Assembly (NCBI GenBank): GCA_009684525.1
Contig: WKKR01000001.1
Span: 992,001 to 1,056,000 of the forward strand
Length of the DNA: 64,000 nt
DNA from: Geobacter sp.
GTDB lineage: Bacteria > Desulfobacterota > Desulfuromonadia > Geobacterales > DSM-12255
Direction: 5' to 3'
The notes under the pieces were generated by a model that ran no database searches, had not been told where the DNA came from, and saw only the letters and a list, made by a program, of their open reading frames with translations. This document shows, one piece after another, positions 49,537-58,559 of the stretch (the stretch's first letter is position 1; each line of letters opens with the position of its first letter). Position numbers and translations under genes: made by a program.

Positions 49537-52008
49537 ATGAGCGAATATCAAGGGAACAGTGGGCATCTTCAGGAAAAACTACAGCAAGCGATTATGCCAC
49601 GTGACGAACTCTTTGCCAGCCTTGGATCTTCGCCTGACGGGCTTTCGGAGAACGAAAATAACCGCCGCCTCCTTGAGTACGGTTACAACGAACTTCAGGA
49701 AGAACGTGTCTCGTCCATTCGAAAATTTCTTGCATCCTTTTGGGGCCCAATACCCTGGATGATTGAATCGGCGGCTCTTCTTTCGGCAATCGTTCGTCGC
49801 TGGGAAGATTTTGGAATTATCCTCGTACTCCTTCTGGTAAATTCCATTGTCAGTTTCTGGGAAGAACACCAGGCCGGAAATGCCATTGCTGCCCTTAAAG
49901 AGCAGCTTGCGCTCAAGGCAAAGGTGCGACGAGGCGGGGAATGGCAGATTGTGCCTTCCAGGGAACTGGTGCCTGGAGATGTAATCCGGCTCCGATTGGG
50001 GGATATCGTTCCCGCTGATGCCTATCTCATTGAGGGAGAGCCGCTCGAGATTGATCAATCAGCCTTGACTGGTGAATCGCTTCCGGTTGGCCGCGGTCAA
50101 GAGGAAAAGGTTTTCTCTGGGACTATCGTAAAACGGGGTGAGGGTAATGCCATTGTTGTTGCAACAGGAAGTGAAACAGTTTTTGGCAAGACTGCCCAAC
50201 TTATTGATAAGGGCAGGTCGGTAAGCCATTTTCAGCGAGCCGTCCTGAAAATCGGGGATTACCTTATAGTTGTTGCCATTGCACTCGTAGCACTAATTCT
50301 TACCGTTGCCTTCTTCCGTGGGGACCCAATCGGTGTGTCCCTGCAGTTCGCATTAGTGCTGACCGTAGCTGCAATACCAGTGGCAATGCCAACGGTCCTT
50401 TCGGTGACCATGGCTGTCGGTGCACGATTACTTGCAAGTCGCCAAGCAATTGTCAGCAGGCTCGCCGCCATTGAGGAACTTGCAGGGATGGACATCCTCT
50501 GTTCCGACAAAACCGGCACATTGACCAAAAATGAGCTTGTTATTGGAGACCCGTATTGTTTCGAAGGAGTTGAGCCTGAATCGGTAATGCTGGCGGCAGC
50601 CTTGGCTTCCCGGAGTGAAGATTCCGATCCTATTGACCTTGCAGTTCTGAATGGACTGCCGGAAGTATCGACTCTAAAAAACTATCGGATGTCACGATAT
50701 ATCCCCTTTGATCCGGTCGGCAAAAGGACCGAGGCGGAGATGATAGATCCCGATGGAACAATCTTTCAGGTTTCCAAGGGTGCCCCGCAAGTGATAGTGG
50801 ATCTTGTTGCCCCTGAATCAGCGGCCAGAAATCGGATAGACGCTGCGGTGGAGGTTTTTGCAAAACGTGGGTTCCGTTCTCTGGCGGTAGCCCGGAAAGA
50901 AAAAGGTGGGGAATGGTGTTTCCTGGGGATAATCCCTCTCTTTGATCCACCCCGGGATGATTCCCGGCAGACTATAGAAGCAGCTCGGCGAATGGGGACG
51001 AATGTGAAAATGGTGACTGGTGACCAGCTTGCCATTGCTCGTGAGGTATCCACGCAAGTCGGTCTTGGCAGCAGGATCCTTGATGCCACTATCTTTACGG
51101 GCAGCGATTATCGTGAGGCAACACGCCTCGCTGATATCATCGAGAATGCCGATGGGTTTGCACAAGTCTTCCCAGAGCATAAATTCCACATAGTGGAGGT
51201 ACTGCAACAACAGGGGCACATCGTGGGGATGACTGGCGACGGTGTAAACGATGCACCAGCACTTAAAAAGGCCGATGTCGGCATTGCTGTATCCGGGGCA
51301 ACCGATGCGGCACGAGCCGCAGCAGCCATAGTCCTCCTTTCTCCTGGACTCACAGTTATAATCGATGCAATCACTGAGAGCCGCAGGATTTTTCAAAGAA
51401 TGACCAGCTACACCCTCTATAGGATCTCAGAGACGATTCGGGTACTCCTGTTCATAACCTTTTCGATTCTAGTCTTCAACTTTTACCCGGTAACGGCAGT
51501 CATGATTGTTCTCCTGGCCCTATTGAACGATGGAGCTATCCTTGCCATTGCCTTCGACCATGCGGAAACTTCTGATGCCCCGCAAAAATGGGATATGCCG
51601 GTTGTCCTTGGGGTTGCCACAGTGCTCGGTATCGTTGGGGTCATTGCTTCTTTCGGCCTTTTCTATCTTGCTGAGCAGCTTTCGCACCTTGGCCGTGATG
51701 TCATTCAGTCCATAATTTACTTAAAACTCTCGGTGTCGGGGCACCTCACCATATTCGCAGCTCGCACCAAAGGTCCATTTTGGAGTACTCGACCTGCTAA
51801 AGCGCTTGTAGTTGCAATCATTGGAACGCAACTTATTGCAACCACATTGGCAGTTTACGGAATCTTCATGGCCCCCATCGGTTGGTTCTGGGGGGGGACG
51901 GTCTGGCTCTATTCTCTCGCCTGGTTCTTGATCGAGGATCGGGCAAAACTGGCTGCATATCGCATTTTCAATAGAGAAATCCCTGGTCTTCTAGAGAAAC
52001 ACCCTTAA
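49537..52008 (+). CDS. Plasma-membrane-type proton P-type ATPase (P3A)
   Basis: 823 residues from the ATG at 49537 after GAGGAGG; the frame's GTG at 49522 is less likely. P-type motifs: TGES in ALTGESLPVG, the phosphorylation site DKTGTLTKNE (Asp324), KGAPQVIVDL for nucleotide binding and MTGDGVNDAPALKKADVGIAV for the hinge. The membrane sequence with PVAMPTVLSVTMAVGA is that of P3A H+-ATPases of archaea, plants and some bacteria. It would pump protons outward at the expense of ATP. Lower GC than the tre cluster. Confidence 0.92.
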   Translation: MSEYQGNSGHLQEKLQQAIMPRDELFASLGSSPDGLSENENNRRLLEYGYNELQEERVSSIRKFLASFWGPIPWMIESAALLSAIVRRWEDFGIILVLLLVNSIVSFWEEHQAGNAIAALKEQLALKAKVRRGGEWQIVPSRELVPGDVIRLRLGDIVPADAYLIEGEPLEIDQSALTGESLPVGRGQEEKVFSGTIVKRGEGNAIVVATGSETVFGKTAQLIDKGRSVSHFQRAVLKIGDYLIVVAIALVALILTVAFFRGDPIGVSLQFALVLTVAAIPVAMPTVLSVTMAVGARLLASRQAIVSRLAAIEELAGMDILCSDKTGTLTKNELVIGDPYCFEGVEPESVMLAAALASRSEDSDPIDLAVLNGLPEVSTLKNYRMSRYIPFDPVGKRTEAEMIDPDGTIFQVSKGAPQVIVDLVAPESAARNRIDAAVEVFAKRGFRSLAVARKEKGGEWCFLGIIPLFDPPRDDSRQTIEAARRMGTNVKMVTGDQLAIAREVSTQVGLGSRILDATIFTGSDYREATRLADIIENADGFAQVFPEHKFHIVEVLQQQGHIVGMTGDGVNDAPALKKADVGIAVSGATDAARAAAAIVLLSPGLTVIIDAITESRRIFQRMTSYTLYRISETIRVLLFITFSILVFNFYPVTAVMIVLLALLNDGAILAIAFDHAETSDAPQKWDMPVVLGVATVLGIVGVIASFGLFYLAEQLSHLGRDVIQSIIYLKLSVSGHLTIFAARTKGPFWSTRPAKALVVAIIGTQLIATTLAVYGIFMAPIGWFWGGTVWLYSLAWFLIEDRAKLAAYRIFNREIPGLLEKHP

Positions 52009-52045
52009 ATTGTGAGACAATAAATACAGACAGCACGAGGCACTC

Positions 52046-53074
52046 ATGGACATGCTTATGAAAGTTAATAGCTGTCGGCTAATTTATCTCAGCATTCTGT
52101 TATTAGTGTTTCCAGTCTGCTCAGCTGAAGCCGATGAGATCCGGATGAAAAACGGAGACCGTCTCACAGGCAAAATAGTGCGAATGGAGAAGGATTTACT
52201 CATCTTTAAGACAGTTTATGCAGATGAGAAGCTTAACATTGCCTGGAAAGAGGTTGACTGCATTAGCTCTGATCAAAGCTTGCCCGTCGAGTTCCAGAAT
52301 AACGAATTTCTCATAGGGAAAATCAGCTGCGCGGAGAGGGGTAAAATCCAAGTTGAAAGCACTCTTTTGGGAAAGTCTTTACCGACTCCGCTAGATCAGT
52401 TGCTTGCTGTCAGCCCTTCAACCTATTCTGGGTTATTCAATCTTGGAGGCAGTCTCAATAGTGGCAATACAGACACCAAGGCACTGAACATCGCAACTCG
52501 TTTCCAGGTCAAGACGCATAAGCACCGCTTCACTGTGGATGCCAAGTATAATTACGGCGAGGCAAACGGGGAGATTACTTCACGCAATTCGTTGGGAAGT
52601 CTCAAGTACGACTTTTTTACCTTTGAAAAACTGTACACCTACGCACAATCACTCACTGAACAGGACTCTTTCGCCAACCTCAATCTTCGCAATACCGAAG
52701 GACTCGGCATTGGATATCAGTTTTTCGATACACGACAACTCAGTTTCTTTACTGAGACTGGAGTTTCCTACTTCAACGAGGATGTGAAAGTCGGCGAGGA
52801 CAAACGTGACGCGGCAGGCCGCTGGGCCGCAGGTTTTGAATGGGAAGCTGTGCCTAAACGCCTCAAGTTATTTCATCGTCAAGAAGGTTATTTCAGTTTT
52901 AGCATTAACTCGGTAGTCCTGAGAACTGAACAAGGGTTCCGTCTGCCACTTATCGACAGCGTTGCCGCCAATTTTGAGGTCGATTATCGTTATAATAGCT
53001 TACCCGAGGCGGGGAAGAAGAATTCAGATCTGAATCTGATTTTCGGACTTACCTACGAGTACGCTTACTGGTAA
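52046..53074 (+). CDS. DUF481 (YdiY-like) outer-membrane protein
   Basis: 342 residues. A signal peptide (residues about 10-29) ends near CSAEADE. The first 100 residues contain repeated KNGDRLTGKIVRMEKDLLIFKT-like units. The rest is a DUF481 beta-barrel: SGLFNLGGSLNSGNTDTKALN, alternating aromatic strands (YDFFTFEKLYTYAQ; FFTETGVSYFNED) and a terminal aromatic Trp (TYEYAYW). In Vibrio and enterobacteria DUF481 proteins are salt- or acid-induced. That fits the H+-ATPase upstream and Kup downstream. Confidence 0.85.
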   Translation: MDMLMKVNSCRLIYLSILLLVFPVCSAEADEIRMKNGDRLTGKIVRMEKDLLIFKTVYADEKLNIAWKEVDCISSDQSLPVEFQNNEFLIGKISCAERGKIQVESTLLGKSLPTPLDQLLAVSPSTYSGLFNLGGSLNSGNTDTKALNIATRFQVKTHKHRFTVDAKYNYGEANGEITSRNSLGSLKYDFFTFEKLYTYAQSLTEQDSFANLNLRNTEGLGIGYQFFDTRQLSFFTETGVSYFNEDVKVGEDKRDAAGRWAAGFEWEAVPKRLKLFHRQEGYFSFSINSVVLRTEQGFRLPLIDSVAANFEVDYRYNSLPEAGKKNSDLNLIFGLTYEYAYW

Positions 53075-53093
53075 ACAGCTACGAGTCAATGCA

Positions 53094-55022
53094 ATGAGAA
53101 AAGTCAAGCTCCGTTCCCCCATTTCTTCAGGCTCTGATACACCCAGGGAGGATACCAAAGACCAACGTTTGCCTTTTCTGGCACTTGCGTCGCTCGGGGT
53201 CGTGTATGGAGATATCGGCACAAGTCCCTTATATGCTCTCAGAGAGTGCTTTCATGGCAGTCATTCATTGCCTCCTACACCTGAGAACATTCTGGGGATA
53301 CTCTCTCTGGTTTTCTGGTCACTCACTCTCGTAATCTCCATTAAATATCTGCTTTTCCTCATGCAGGCTGACAACCGCGGGGAAGGCGGGATACTTGCGC
53401 TTCTTGCACTTTTGACCCCGCGAAGCCAGTTATCACCAAAACAGCTGCGGTACATTCTCCCACTTGGACTTATTGGTGCGTCCCTTCTCTATGGCGACGG
53501 GGTGATTACACCCGCAATCTCAGTCTTAAGTGCCGTAGAAGGGCTCAAAATTGCTGCACCTGCGTTGGAGGGCTTTATAGTCCCAATAACAATCATTATT
53601 CTCATTACACTCTTCCTCTTTCAGCGGCGGGGAACCGCAGGTGTCGGGGTTGTGTTCGGTCCGGTAATGGTGCTCTGGTTTGCCACCATTGCGATTCTCG
53701 GGATTGGCGGCATCCTGAGGTCACCAAACGTTTTATTAGCAGTGAATCCATTGTATGGCGTGCTGTTTTTCAAAGAAAATGGTCTGTTCGCTTTTCAGGT
53801 ACTTGGTTCGGTTTTCCTTGTGGTGACCGGTGGAGAAGCACTCTATGCCGATATGGGGCACTTTGGGCCGCGTCCGATCCGACTCATGTGGTTCACTTTT
53901 GTCCTTCCTGCCCTTCTCCTCAACTACTTTGGTCAAGGGGCCATCCTCCTTGTACGACCTGACGATGTAACGGAACCATTCTACCATTTGGCTCCTCAAT
54001 GGGGGCTTTATCCAGTCGTGATACTCGCCACTATGGCGACGGTCATTGCATCCCAGGCAGTTATATCGGGGGCCTTTTCCCTGACCCGGCAGGCGATGCA
54101 GCTCGGGTACAGTCCAAGGTTCCGTCTGATTCAGACCTCATCGGAAGAAATCGGGCAGGTATATCTTCCCACAGTAAACACGGTACTCATGATTACCACT
54201 CTCATGCTTGTCGTAGGGTTCGGGTCGTCGGCAAATCTCGCGGGAGCCTACGGTGTTGCCGTGACCACAACCATGGTGATCACGACTATTCTTGCTTTTT
54301 TTCTCATGGTAAAGCAGTGGCATTGGCGACTTGCTTCAGCCTGCGCCCTCACCGGGCTTTTTCTTGTAATCGACCTCTCTTTTTTCAGTGCGAATCTTCT
54401 TAAAATTGTTCATGGTGGCTGGTTTCCCATCATTGCTGGTGTCGGCGTCTTTACTCTCATGACAACATGGCAACGGGGAAGAAATGTTCTCAACCAGAGA
54501 TTACAGGGGGAGCGGGAGCCACTAGAAAATTTCCTCGCCACACTGGCAGAATCACCACCCCACCGTGTACCCGGAACGGCGGTTTTCATGACCGGGCGAC
54601 CTGTCGGAACTCCCCCAATGCTCCAGCATCACCTTACTCATAACCAAGTACTGCATGAACAGGTAATTATCCTCACCGTCCTGACGGAGGAAGTTCCACG
54701 GGTTCCTGCAGCTGAGCGGTTGACAGAGATGGAAATGCAGATGGGTTTTACCAGGGTCATTGTTCGCTACGGTTTTATGCAGAGCCCCAATGTCCCTGTT
54801 GCATTACGACAGTGCGAATCGTTCATGCGCCCACTAGACCTGGATCGTGTCACCTACTACCTTGCCAGGGAGACTATTATTTCGACATCTTTGGAATCGG
54901 GAATGATGCGGTGGCAGGAGCATCTCTTTTCCTTCATGTCCCGGAACGCCTTAACTGCCACTTCATTCTTCAACATCCCCCCCGGACAGGTAGTAGAACT
55001 AGGTCAGCAGGTGGAAATATAA
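53094..55022 (+). CDS. kup: Kup potassium uptake transporter
   Basis: 642 residues. Twelve membrane helices with the Kup motifs GVVYGDIGTSPLYALRE near residue 35, then LIGASLLYGDGVITPAISVLSAVEGL and GGEALYADMGHFG. A C-terminal soluble domain of about 150 residues follows. It is a K+/H+ symporter taking up potassium, an early response to osmotic or acid stress. It ends 20 bp before the hipA fragment. The start has only a weak ribosome site. GC is lower than in the flanking housekeeping genes. Confidence 0.93.
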   Translation: MRKVKLRSPISSGSDTPREDTKDQRLPFLALASLGVVYGDIGTSPLYALRECFHGSHSLPPTPENILGILSLVFWSLTLVISIKYLLFLMQADNRGEGGILALLALLTPRSQLSPKQLRYILPLGLIGASLLYGDGVITPAISVLSAVEGLKIAAPALEGFIVPITIIILITLFLFQRRGTAGVGVVFGPVMVLWFATIAILGIGGILRSPNVLLAVNPLYGVLFFKENGLFAFQVLGSVFLVVTGGEALYADMGHFGPRPIRLMWFTFVLPALLLNYFGQGAILLVRPDDVTEPFYHLAPQWGLYPVVILATMATVIASQAVISGAFSLTRQAMQLGYSPRFRLIQTSSEEIGQVYLPTVNTVLMITTLMLVVGFGSSANLAGAYGVAVTTTMVITTILAFFLMVKQWHWRLASACALTGLFLVIDLSFFSANLLKIVHGGWFPIIAGVGVFTLMTTWQRGRNVLNQRLQGEREPLENFLATLAESPPHRVPGTAVFMTGRPVGTPPMLQHHLTHNQVLHEQVIILTVLTEEVPRVPAAERLTEMEMQMGFTRVIVRYGFMQSPNVPVALRQCESFMRPLDLDRVTYYLARETIISTSLESGMMRWQEHLFSFMSRNALTATSFFNIPPGQVVELGQQVEI

Positions 55023-55042
55023 ACCATGCATAAAGATAATGA

Positions 55043-55408
55043 CGGAATGGCGATGCCCATCTGAAGAATTTCGGCGTGCTGTATGGGCGGCCCGGGCTGC
55101 CGGTCCGTTTGACACCGGTGTATGACATGGTGACAACGGTGGCGTACATCCCCAAGGACGTCCCAGCACTTTCCCTGGCAGGATCCAAGAAGTGGTGGTA
55201 TCGGAAGGTCCTGGAGAAATTTGCGGTAGCGTACCTGGCACTGCCGATCGGAAAGATCGGTCAAATCTTCGAGGAGATTGCAGATGGAGTTAACGATACC
55301 CAGGGTATGTTGTCCGCTTACGTTGAGGAGCATCCGGAGTTCCGGGACGTGGGAAGCCGGATGTTGGCCGCCTGGAACGAAGGAGTGACGGATACCTTGT
55401 CTGCATGA
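55043..55408 (+). pseudogene. 5'-truncated hipA-like kinase gene fragment
   Basis: The frame begins without a start codon at RNGDAHLKNFGVLYG, the catalytic loop of HipA-type kinases. It continues with RLTPVYDMVTT (the metal-binding DFG-like Asp), LSLAGSKKWW and a complete C-terminus of about 120 residues. The N-terminal two thirds of the kinase are missing; an in-frame stop precedes the first residue and kup ends 20 bp upstream. It belongs to a different HipA subgroup from the intact gene in the neighbouring islet. The remnant is probably inactive. Confidence 0.75.
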
Positions 55409-55472
55409 GTGCAGCTCCAGAGGAAGGGTATTGTCGGATCCTTCAGGGTACACAATAGGGTACAATGGCAAT

Positions 55473-55504
55473 AAAAAAAGGACTTGCCGGTTGCGCAAGT
55501 CCTT
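55473..55504 (-). terminator. Terminator beside the truncated tRNA copy
   Basis: On the minus strand a 10-bp stem (aaggacttgc / gcaagtcctt) followed by seven T. It matches, with a few changes, the terminator beside the intact tRNA-fMet (57533-57565). By position it is probably the original chromosomal terminator of that tRNA. Confidence 0.8.
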
Positions 55505-55509
55505 GATTT

Positions 55510-55558
55510 TGTTTGGTTGCGGGGAGAGGATTTGAACCTCTGACCTTCGGGTTATGAG
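55510..55558 (-). repeat. Attachment-site copy: 3' part of tRNA-fMet
   Basis: 49 bp identical to 57571-57619. It contains the last 45 nt of tRNA-fMet, from the anticodon loop to CCA, and 4 nt beyond. Weaker similarity continues to about 55459, including the terminator. This is the classical footprint of site-specific integration into a tRNA gene. Confidence 0.85.
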
Positions 55559-55720
55559 TGGCGGCGGTCACTCATGAATTTCTCAATAAATTCGTTAACT
55601 TGCTGTCATTATTGAAATCAATTATCACCCATTTTGTGTACATGTCAACCATTTTAACCATGTTTTTCAGAAGATTGTGTACAGTATTTTGGGTAAAATG
55701 GCTTTCATTTTCTGACTACT

Positions 55721-57046
55721 TCAGGGATTTTTTGAGCGTCTCATACGATCCCGCGCATCACGCATTCCGTCGAAAACTGCCTCTCCCACCTCCGCAGGAA
55801 AGGATGCCGGCAACCGGCTTGAAACGTTAGCAATAACTTCGTCCATTCTCTCCAGCAGCTCGTCGATGACAGCGGCCATCTCCTCCACCGGGAAGCGGCA
55901 GCGGGCAGCCATGGACAGCCAATGCCGATGTAGGATTTTCTGCCATTGGTAATGGCTGCTCTTCCCCTTGACCGCCATCGCCATCTTCAGATTTTGCCGC
56001 TCCAGCTGCCGCTTTGCCAGTAACGGGTAGGCAGAGATGACGTCATAGGACGGCGTCAGACGATAATTGCCACCCGGCAGCAGGAAGACACTGAAGTTCT
56101 TCGCATGGCCGTCAATGGCCCCCATGAGCCAGAACAGTACCTGCAATGTCATGAACGTTTTCCGGTCGGTCAATCCTTCGGAGGAACCGAGCAGGAGCGT
56201 CATGATTCGTTCCATCCCTGGCCCGCCATCGCTTTCATACTTCAGCACCGGTGGTACACCAAGCGCCTGACACATGTCTTCCTGAGGGAGGCGAATCAGC
56301 CACGACCGGTCTTCGGCCCAGCGTCGGTCAAACCGTTCGACGACCAGGACCTTCACATTATCGAAGGTTCTGATCTCCGCATTTGCTACTGCCAGCCCGT
56401 ATTCTTTCAGGATGAGATGGCAGAGCCATTCGTTTTCGACACTGTCGGACAGGTCCATGCCACTGTGAACGATCATGCCGATGGGAAGCTTAAAGATATG
56501 GCTGGTCGGTGTAGTCCCTACCGGGAGGCACCACTTGTCTTCATGGAGCAGAAAGGCGGTCTTTTCCTGTGCCCCGGCAATGGAGATGCGGAAATCCCGG
56601 TCTCTACCCATCCCGAGAGGCATGGTCTGGTAGTTGCGCAGAGTGTCGGCTATCTCAGCATCACTTAAAGGGACGGCTTCAACCCTTTGCACATCTACTG
56701 CTGTAATATCTTCGGGAAAGAGTTGCAGGGCACCGGCGCAATCCCGCCCCACATGCCATAGCAGGTCAAAGCATCGATTCGAGCCGGCGGCAAATCGTGC
56801 CTGAATCCGGTTTCTGATGGGCTGGCTGTCGGGTAGAAGGTTGTCGAAGTAACTTTCGACAACATCGCCGGCATATGTTTCAGGGGTAAGCGGCATGGAG
56901 AGTGATAACGGTCGGCGCAGCTCCGAATCTAGCCATTCTTGACCGTAGGTGAAAAGAAGCCGGCCGCTGGCACTGCGGGTCAGACAGCCCACTTTTCGGC
57001 CGTTCATATAAACATACAAGTCTGCCGACAGGCGGGGGCGTGCCAT
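55721..57046 (-). CDS. hipA: HipA-family serine/threonine kinase toxin
   Basis: 441 residues, full length. An N-terminal HipA domain (YMNGRKVGCLTRSASGRLLF) precedes SIAGAQEKTAFL (nucleotide-binding loop, about 155-166) and HIFKLP (Lys187 for ATP). The catalytic loop GAIDGHAKNFS has Asp312, Lys316 and Asn317, and SYDVISA has the metal ligand Asp335. HipA kinases phosphorylate targets such as glutamyl-tRNA synthetase and cause growth arrest. Its start overlaps the hipB stop (taATGg). All catalytic residues are intact, so it should be active unless neutralised by HipB. Confidence 0.93.
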   Translation of the reverse strand: MARPRLSADLYVYMNGRKVGCLTRSASGRLLFTYGQEWLDSELRRPLSLSMPLTPETYAGDVVESYFDNLLPDSQPIRNRIQARFAAGSNRCFDLLWHVGRDCAGALQLFPEDITAVDVQRVEAVPLSDAEIADTLRNYQTMPLGMGRDRDFRISIAGAQEKTAFLLHEDKWCLPVGTTPTSHIFKLPIGMIVHSGMDLSDSVENEWLCHLILKEYGLAVANAEIRTFDNVKVLVVERFDRRWAEDRSWLIRLPQEDMCQALGVPPVLKYESDGGPGMERIMTLLLGSSEGLTDRKTFMTLQVLFWLMGAIDGHAKNFSVFLLPGGNYRLTPSYDVISAYPLLAKRQLERQNLKMAMAVKGKSSHYQWQKILHRHWLSMAARCRFPVEEMAAVIDELLERMDEVIANVSSRLPASFPAEVGEAVFDGMRDARDRMRRSKNP

Positions 57047-57297
57047 TACCAGGCATCTCCCTTGGCTTCGTTTGCCGGGTGTTGCCGCGGCTGGATTATC
57101 AGCTCCAGGTCAAGAGCGGCCAGTAGGCGAAAGAGGGTTCCCAGTTCCGTGCCCGGATTCCCTTTTTCCACGCGTGATATGGTTGGCTGGTCAATGCCGA
57201 CAGACTTGCCGACTTCTGTCTGGCTTAGCTTCCTCTTTTTCCGCTCGGCGCGTAAGGCCACGCCAAGAGCATCCGGAGAGAGAATTTTCTGGGACAT
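57046..57297 (-). CDS. hipB: HipB-type antitoxin, HTH regulator
   Basis: 83 residues from the ATG at 57297, which has GGAG at normal spacing; the earlier ATG at 57318 lacks one. A helix-turn-helix of the XRE type: KLSQTEVGKSVGIDQPTISRVEKG (residues about 23-46). HipB binds operators in its own promoter and neutralises HipA. It overlaps hipA by one base. Inverted half sites tttattgc / gcaataaa lie at 57320-57327 and 57361-57368, just upstream, and are candidate operators. Confidence 0.9.
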   Translation of the reverse strand: MSQKILSPDALGVALRAERKKRKLSQTEVGKSVGIDQPTISRVEKGNPGTELGTLFRLLAALDLELIIQPRQHPANEAKGDAW

Positions 57298-57319
57298 ACG
57301 GTGCTCCTGCTGAACCATA

Positions 57320-57368
57320 TTTATTGCCTAAAGATGATATTTGTATTTTATAGCCGAAAAGCAATAAA
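57320..57368 (-). promoter_or_regulatory. Candidate hipBA operator
   Basis: Two complementary 8-nt half sites (tttattgc and gcaataaa), 33 bp apart, in an AT-rich region immediately before hipB. The spacing would allow two HipB dimers. Confidence 0.4.
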
Positions 57369-57392
57369 TTTCAAATATTATTTATAAGGCAT

Positions 57393-57418
57393 AAAAAAAC
57401 CCAACAAAAAGTTAGGTT
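57393..57418 (-). terminator. Terminator insulating hipBA
   Basis: On the minus strand an 8-bp stem (aacctaac / gttgggtt, one G-U) with a T-rich loop, then seven T. It would stop transcripts from the tRNA side from entering hipBA. Confidence 0.65.
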
Positions 57419-57532
57419 AAGTCAATGGGGTAAGGTCATTTTTCATGGCGCATTATGCCATTCGAGCCAATATTTTCAGCTAGTTTGGTATGTAAAAGTA
57501 CCTTAAACTAGCGCCATTCGGTACAAACGCAC

Positions 57533-57565
57533 AAAAAAAGGGACCTGCGAGTTGCGCAAGTCCCT
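57533..57565 (-). terminator. Terminator of tRNA-fMet
   Basis: An 11-bp stem (agggacttgcg / cgcaggtccct, one G-U) with a short loop, then seven T on the minus strand. It lies 10 bp past the tRNA 3' end. Confidence 0.85.
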
Positions 57566-57570
57566 GAAAA

Positions 57571-57651
<81 letters not shown>

Positions 57652-57718
57652 ATGCAGACCAACTTATACCACGGTACTTCACCGGGAGTCAATGAAAATT
57701 ATCCCGTATACACTCCTT

Positions 57719-58546
57719 CTATTCGGGAATGGGCACGGCGCCGCTTCCCAGCTTGGTTGCGAGTGCTTGAGCTTCCTGCTTTCGGAGGTGTTTACCCGCA
57801 TTGACACGGTACCAGACGCCCTTTTCCGGCACCCGGACCTCGACGATATACGCTTCCTGACCCATGGCTGCCAGTCGCCCCCGGATCGTCTCGGCCTCCT
57901 TGCGCTCGCGATAGGAGGCAACCTGGACGGCATAGCGCTTCGTATCGCCGGTTGAAGCGGGCTTGGTTGCGGCAGTCTCCTGCTTGACCGGCATTGCAGG
58001 AGCCTTGACCGCTGGCGCAGGCGCCTTGGCTGCAGGAGCGGAGGCCTTGGGCTGGGGAACTACTACCTTTTCCGGTGCTGACTGCTGCGCCGGGGAAGAC
58101 GGTGGGGCAGCGGGCTTCTGCGCAGCCTGGGGTGCGGAAGAACTGGCAGGAGGAGACGCCTGGGGAGCAGGCTTGACCGGAGGCGCCGCCGGTGGCTGCT
58201 CCGGATGCCTGGGGTTGATGCCGCTGCCGATAACCACGCCCCCCTGCCCTTTGGGAAGGGTTTCGTAGAAGGTGAGCGGCACCTCGCCACCCTTGGTCAG
58301 CGGTGCCGTTCCCAGCCGGGGGTCCGTGGCAGCGGCCGGTTTATCCGGCGCCCCGATCGCGGCTGCTGCGGCCTGCGCGGCTGCCTGCCGGCTGGCACGG
58401 TAGCTGTGGGCGAACCAGCCCGAGGCAACGCCGAGGACATAGGAGATCAGCACGGCAACCAGGATCACCAGGCCGAATATCCCGACCGGCTGGCGCTTCG
58501 GCTTGTTCTTTGTGACAGGTTTTCGTTCGCGGTAATCGAGTACCAT
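57719..58546 (-). CDS. SPOR-domain protein, membrane anchored
   Basis: 275 residues. One N-terminal membrane helix (about 22-42, FGLVILVAVLISYVLGVASG) is followed by a long Pro/Ala-rich linker and a C-terminal SPOR domain: YAVQVASYRERKEAETIRGRL, VRVPEKGVWYRVNAGKHLRKQEAQALATKL. SPOR domains bind denuded peptidoglycan at the division site. It follows argS by 13 bp and is the last protein gene before tRNA-fMet. Confidence 0.9.
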   Translation of the reverse strand: MVLDYRERKPVTKNKPKRQPVGIFGLVILVAVLISYVLGVASGWFAHSYRASRQAAAQAAAAAIGAPDKPAAATDPRLGTAPLTKGGEVPLTFYETLPKGQGGVVIGSGINPRHPEQPPAAPPVKPAPQASPPASSSAPQAAQKPAAPPSSPAQQSAPEKVVVPQPKASAPAAKAPAPAVKAPAMPVKQETAATKPASTGDTKRYAVQVASYRERKEAETIRGRLAAMGQEAYIVEVRVPEKGVWYRVNAGKHLRKQEAQALATKLGSGAVPIPE

Positions 58547-58559
58547 GACGGCTTGCTTC

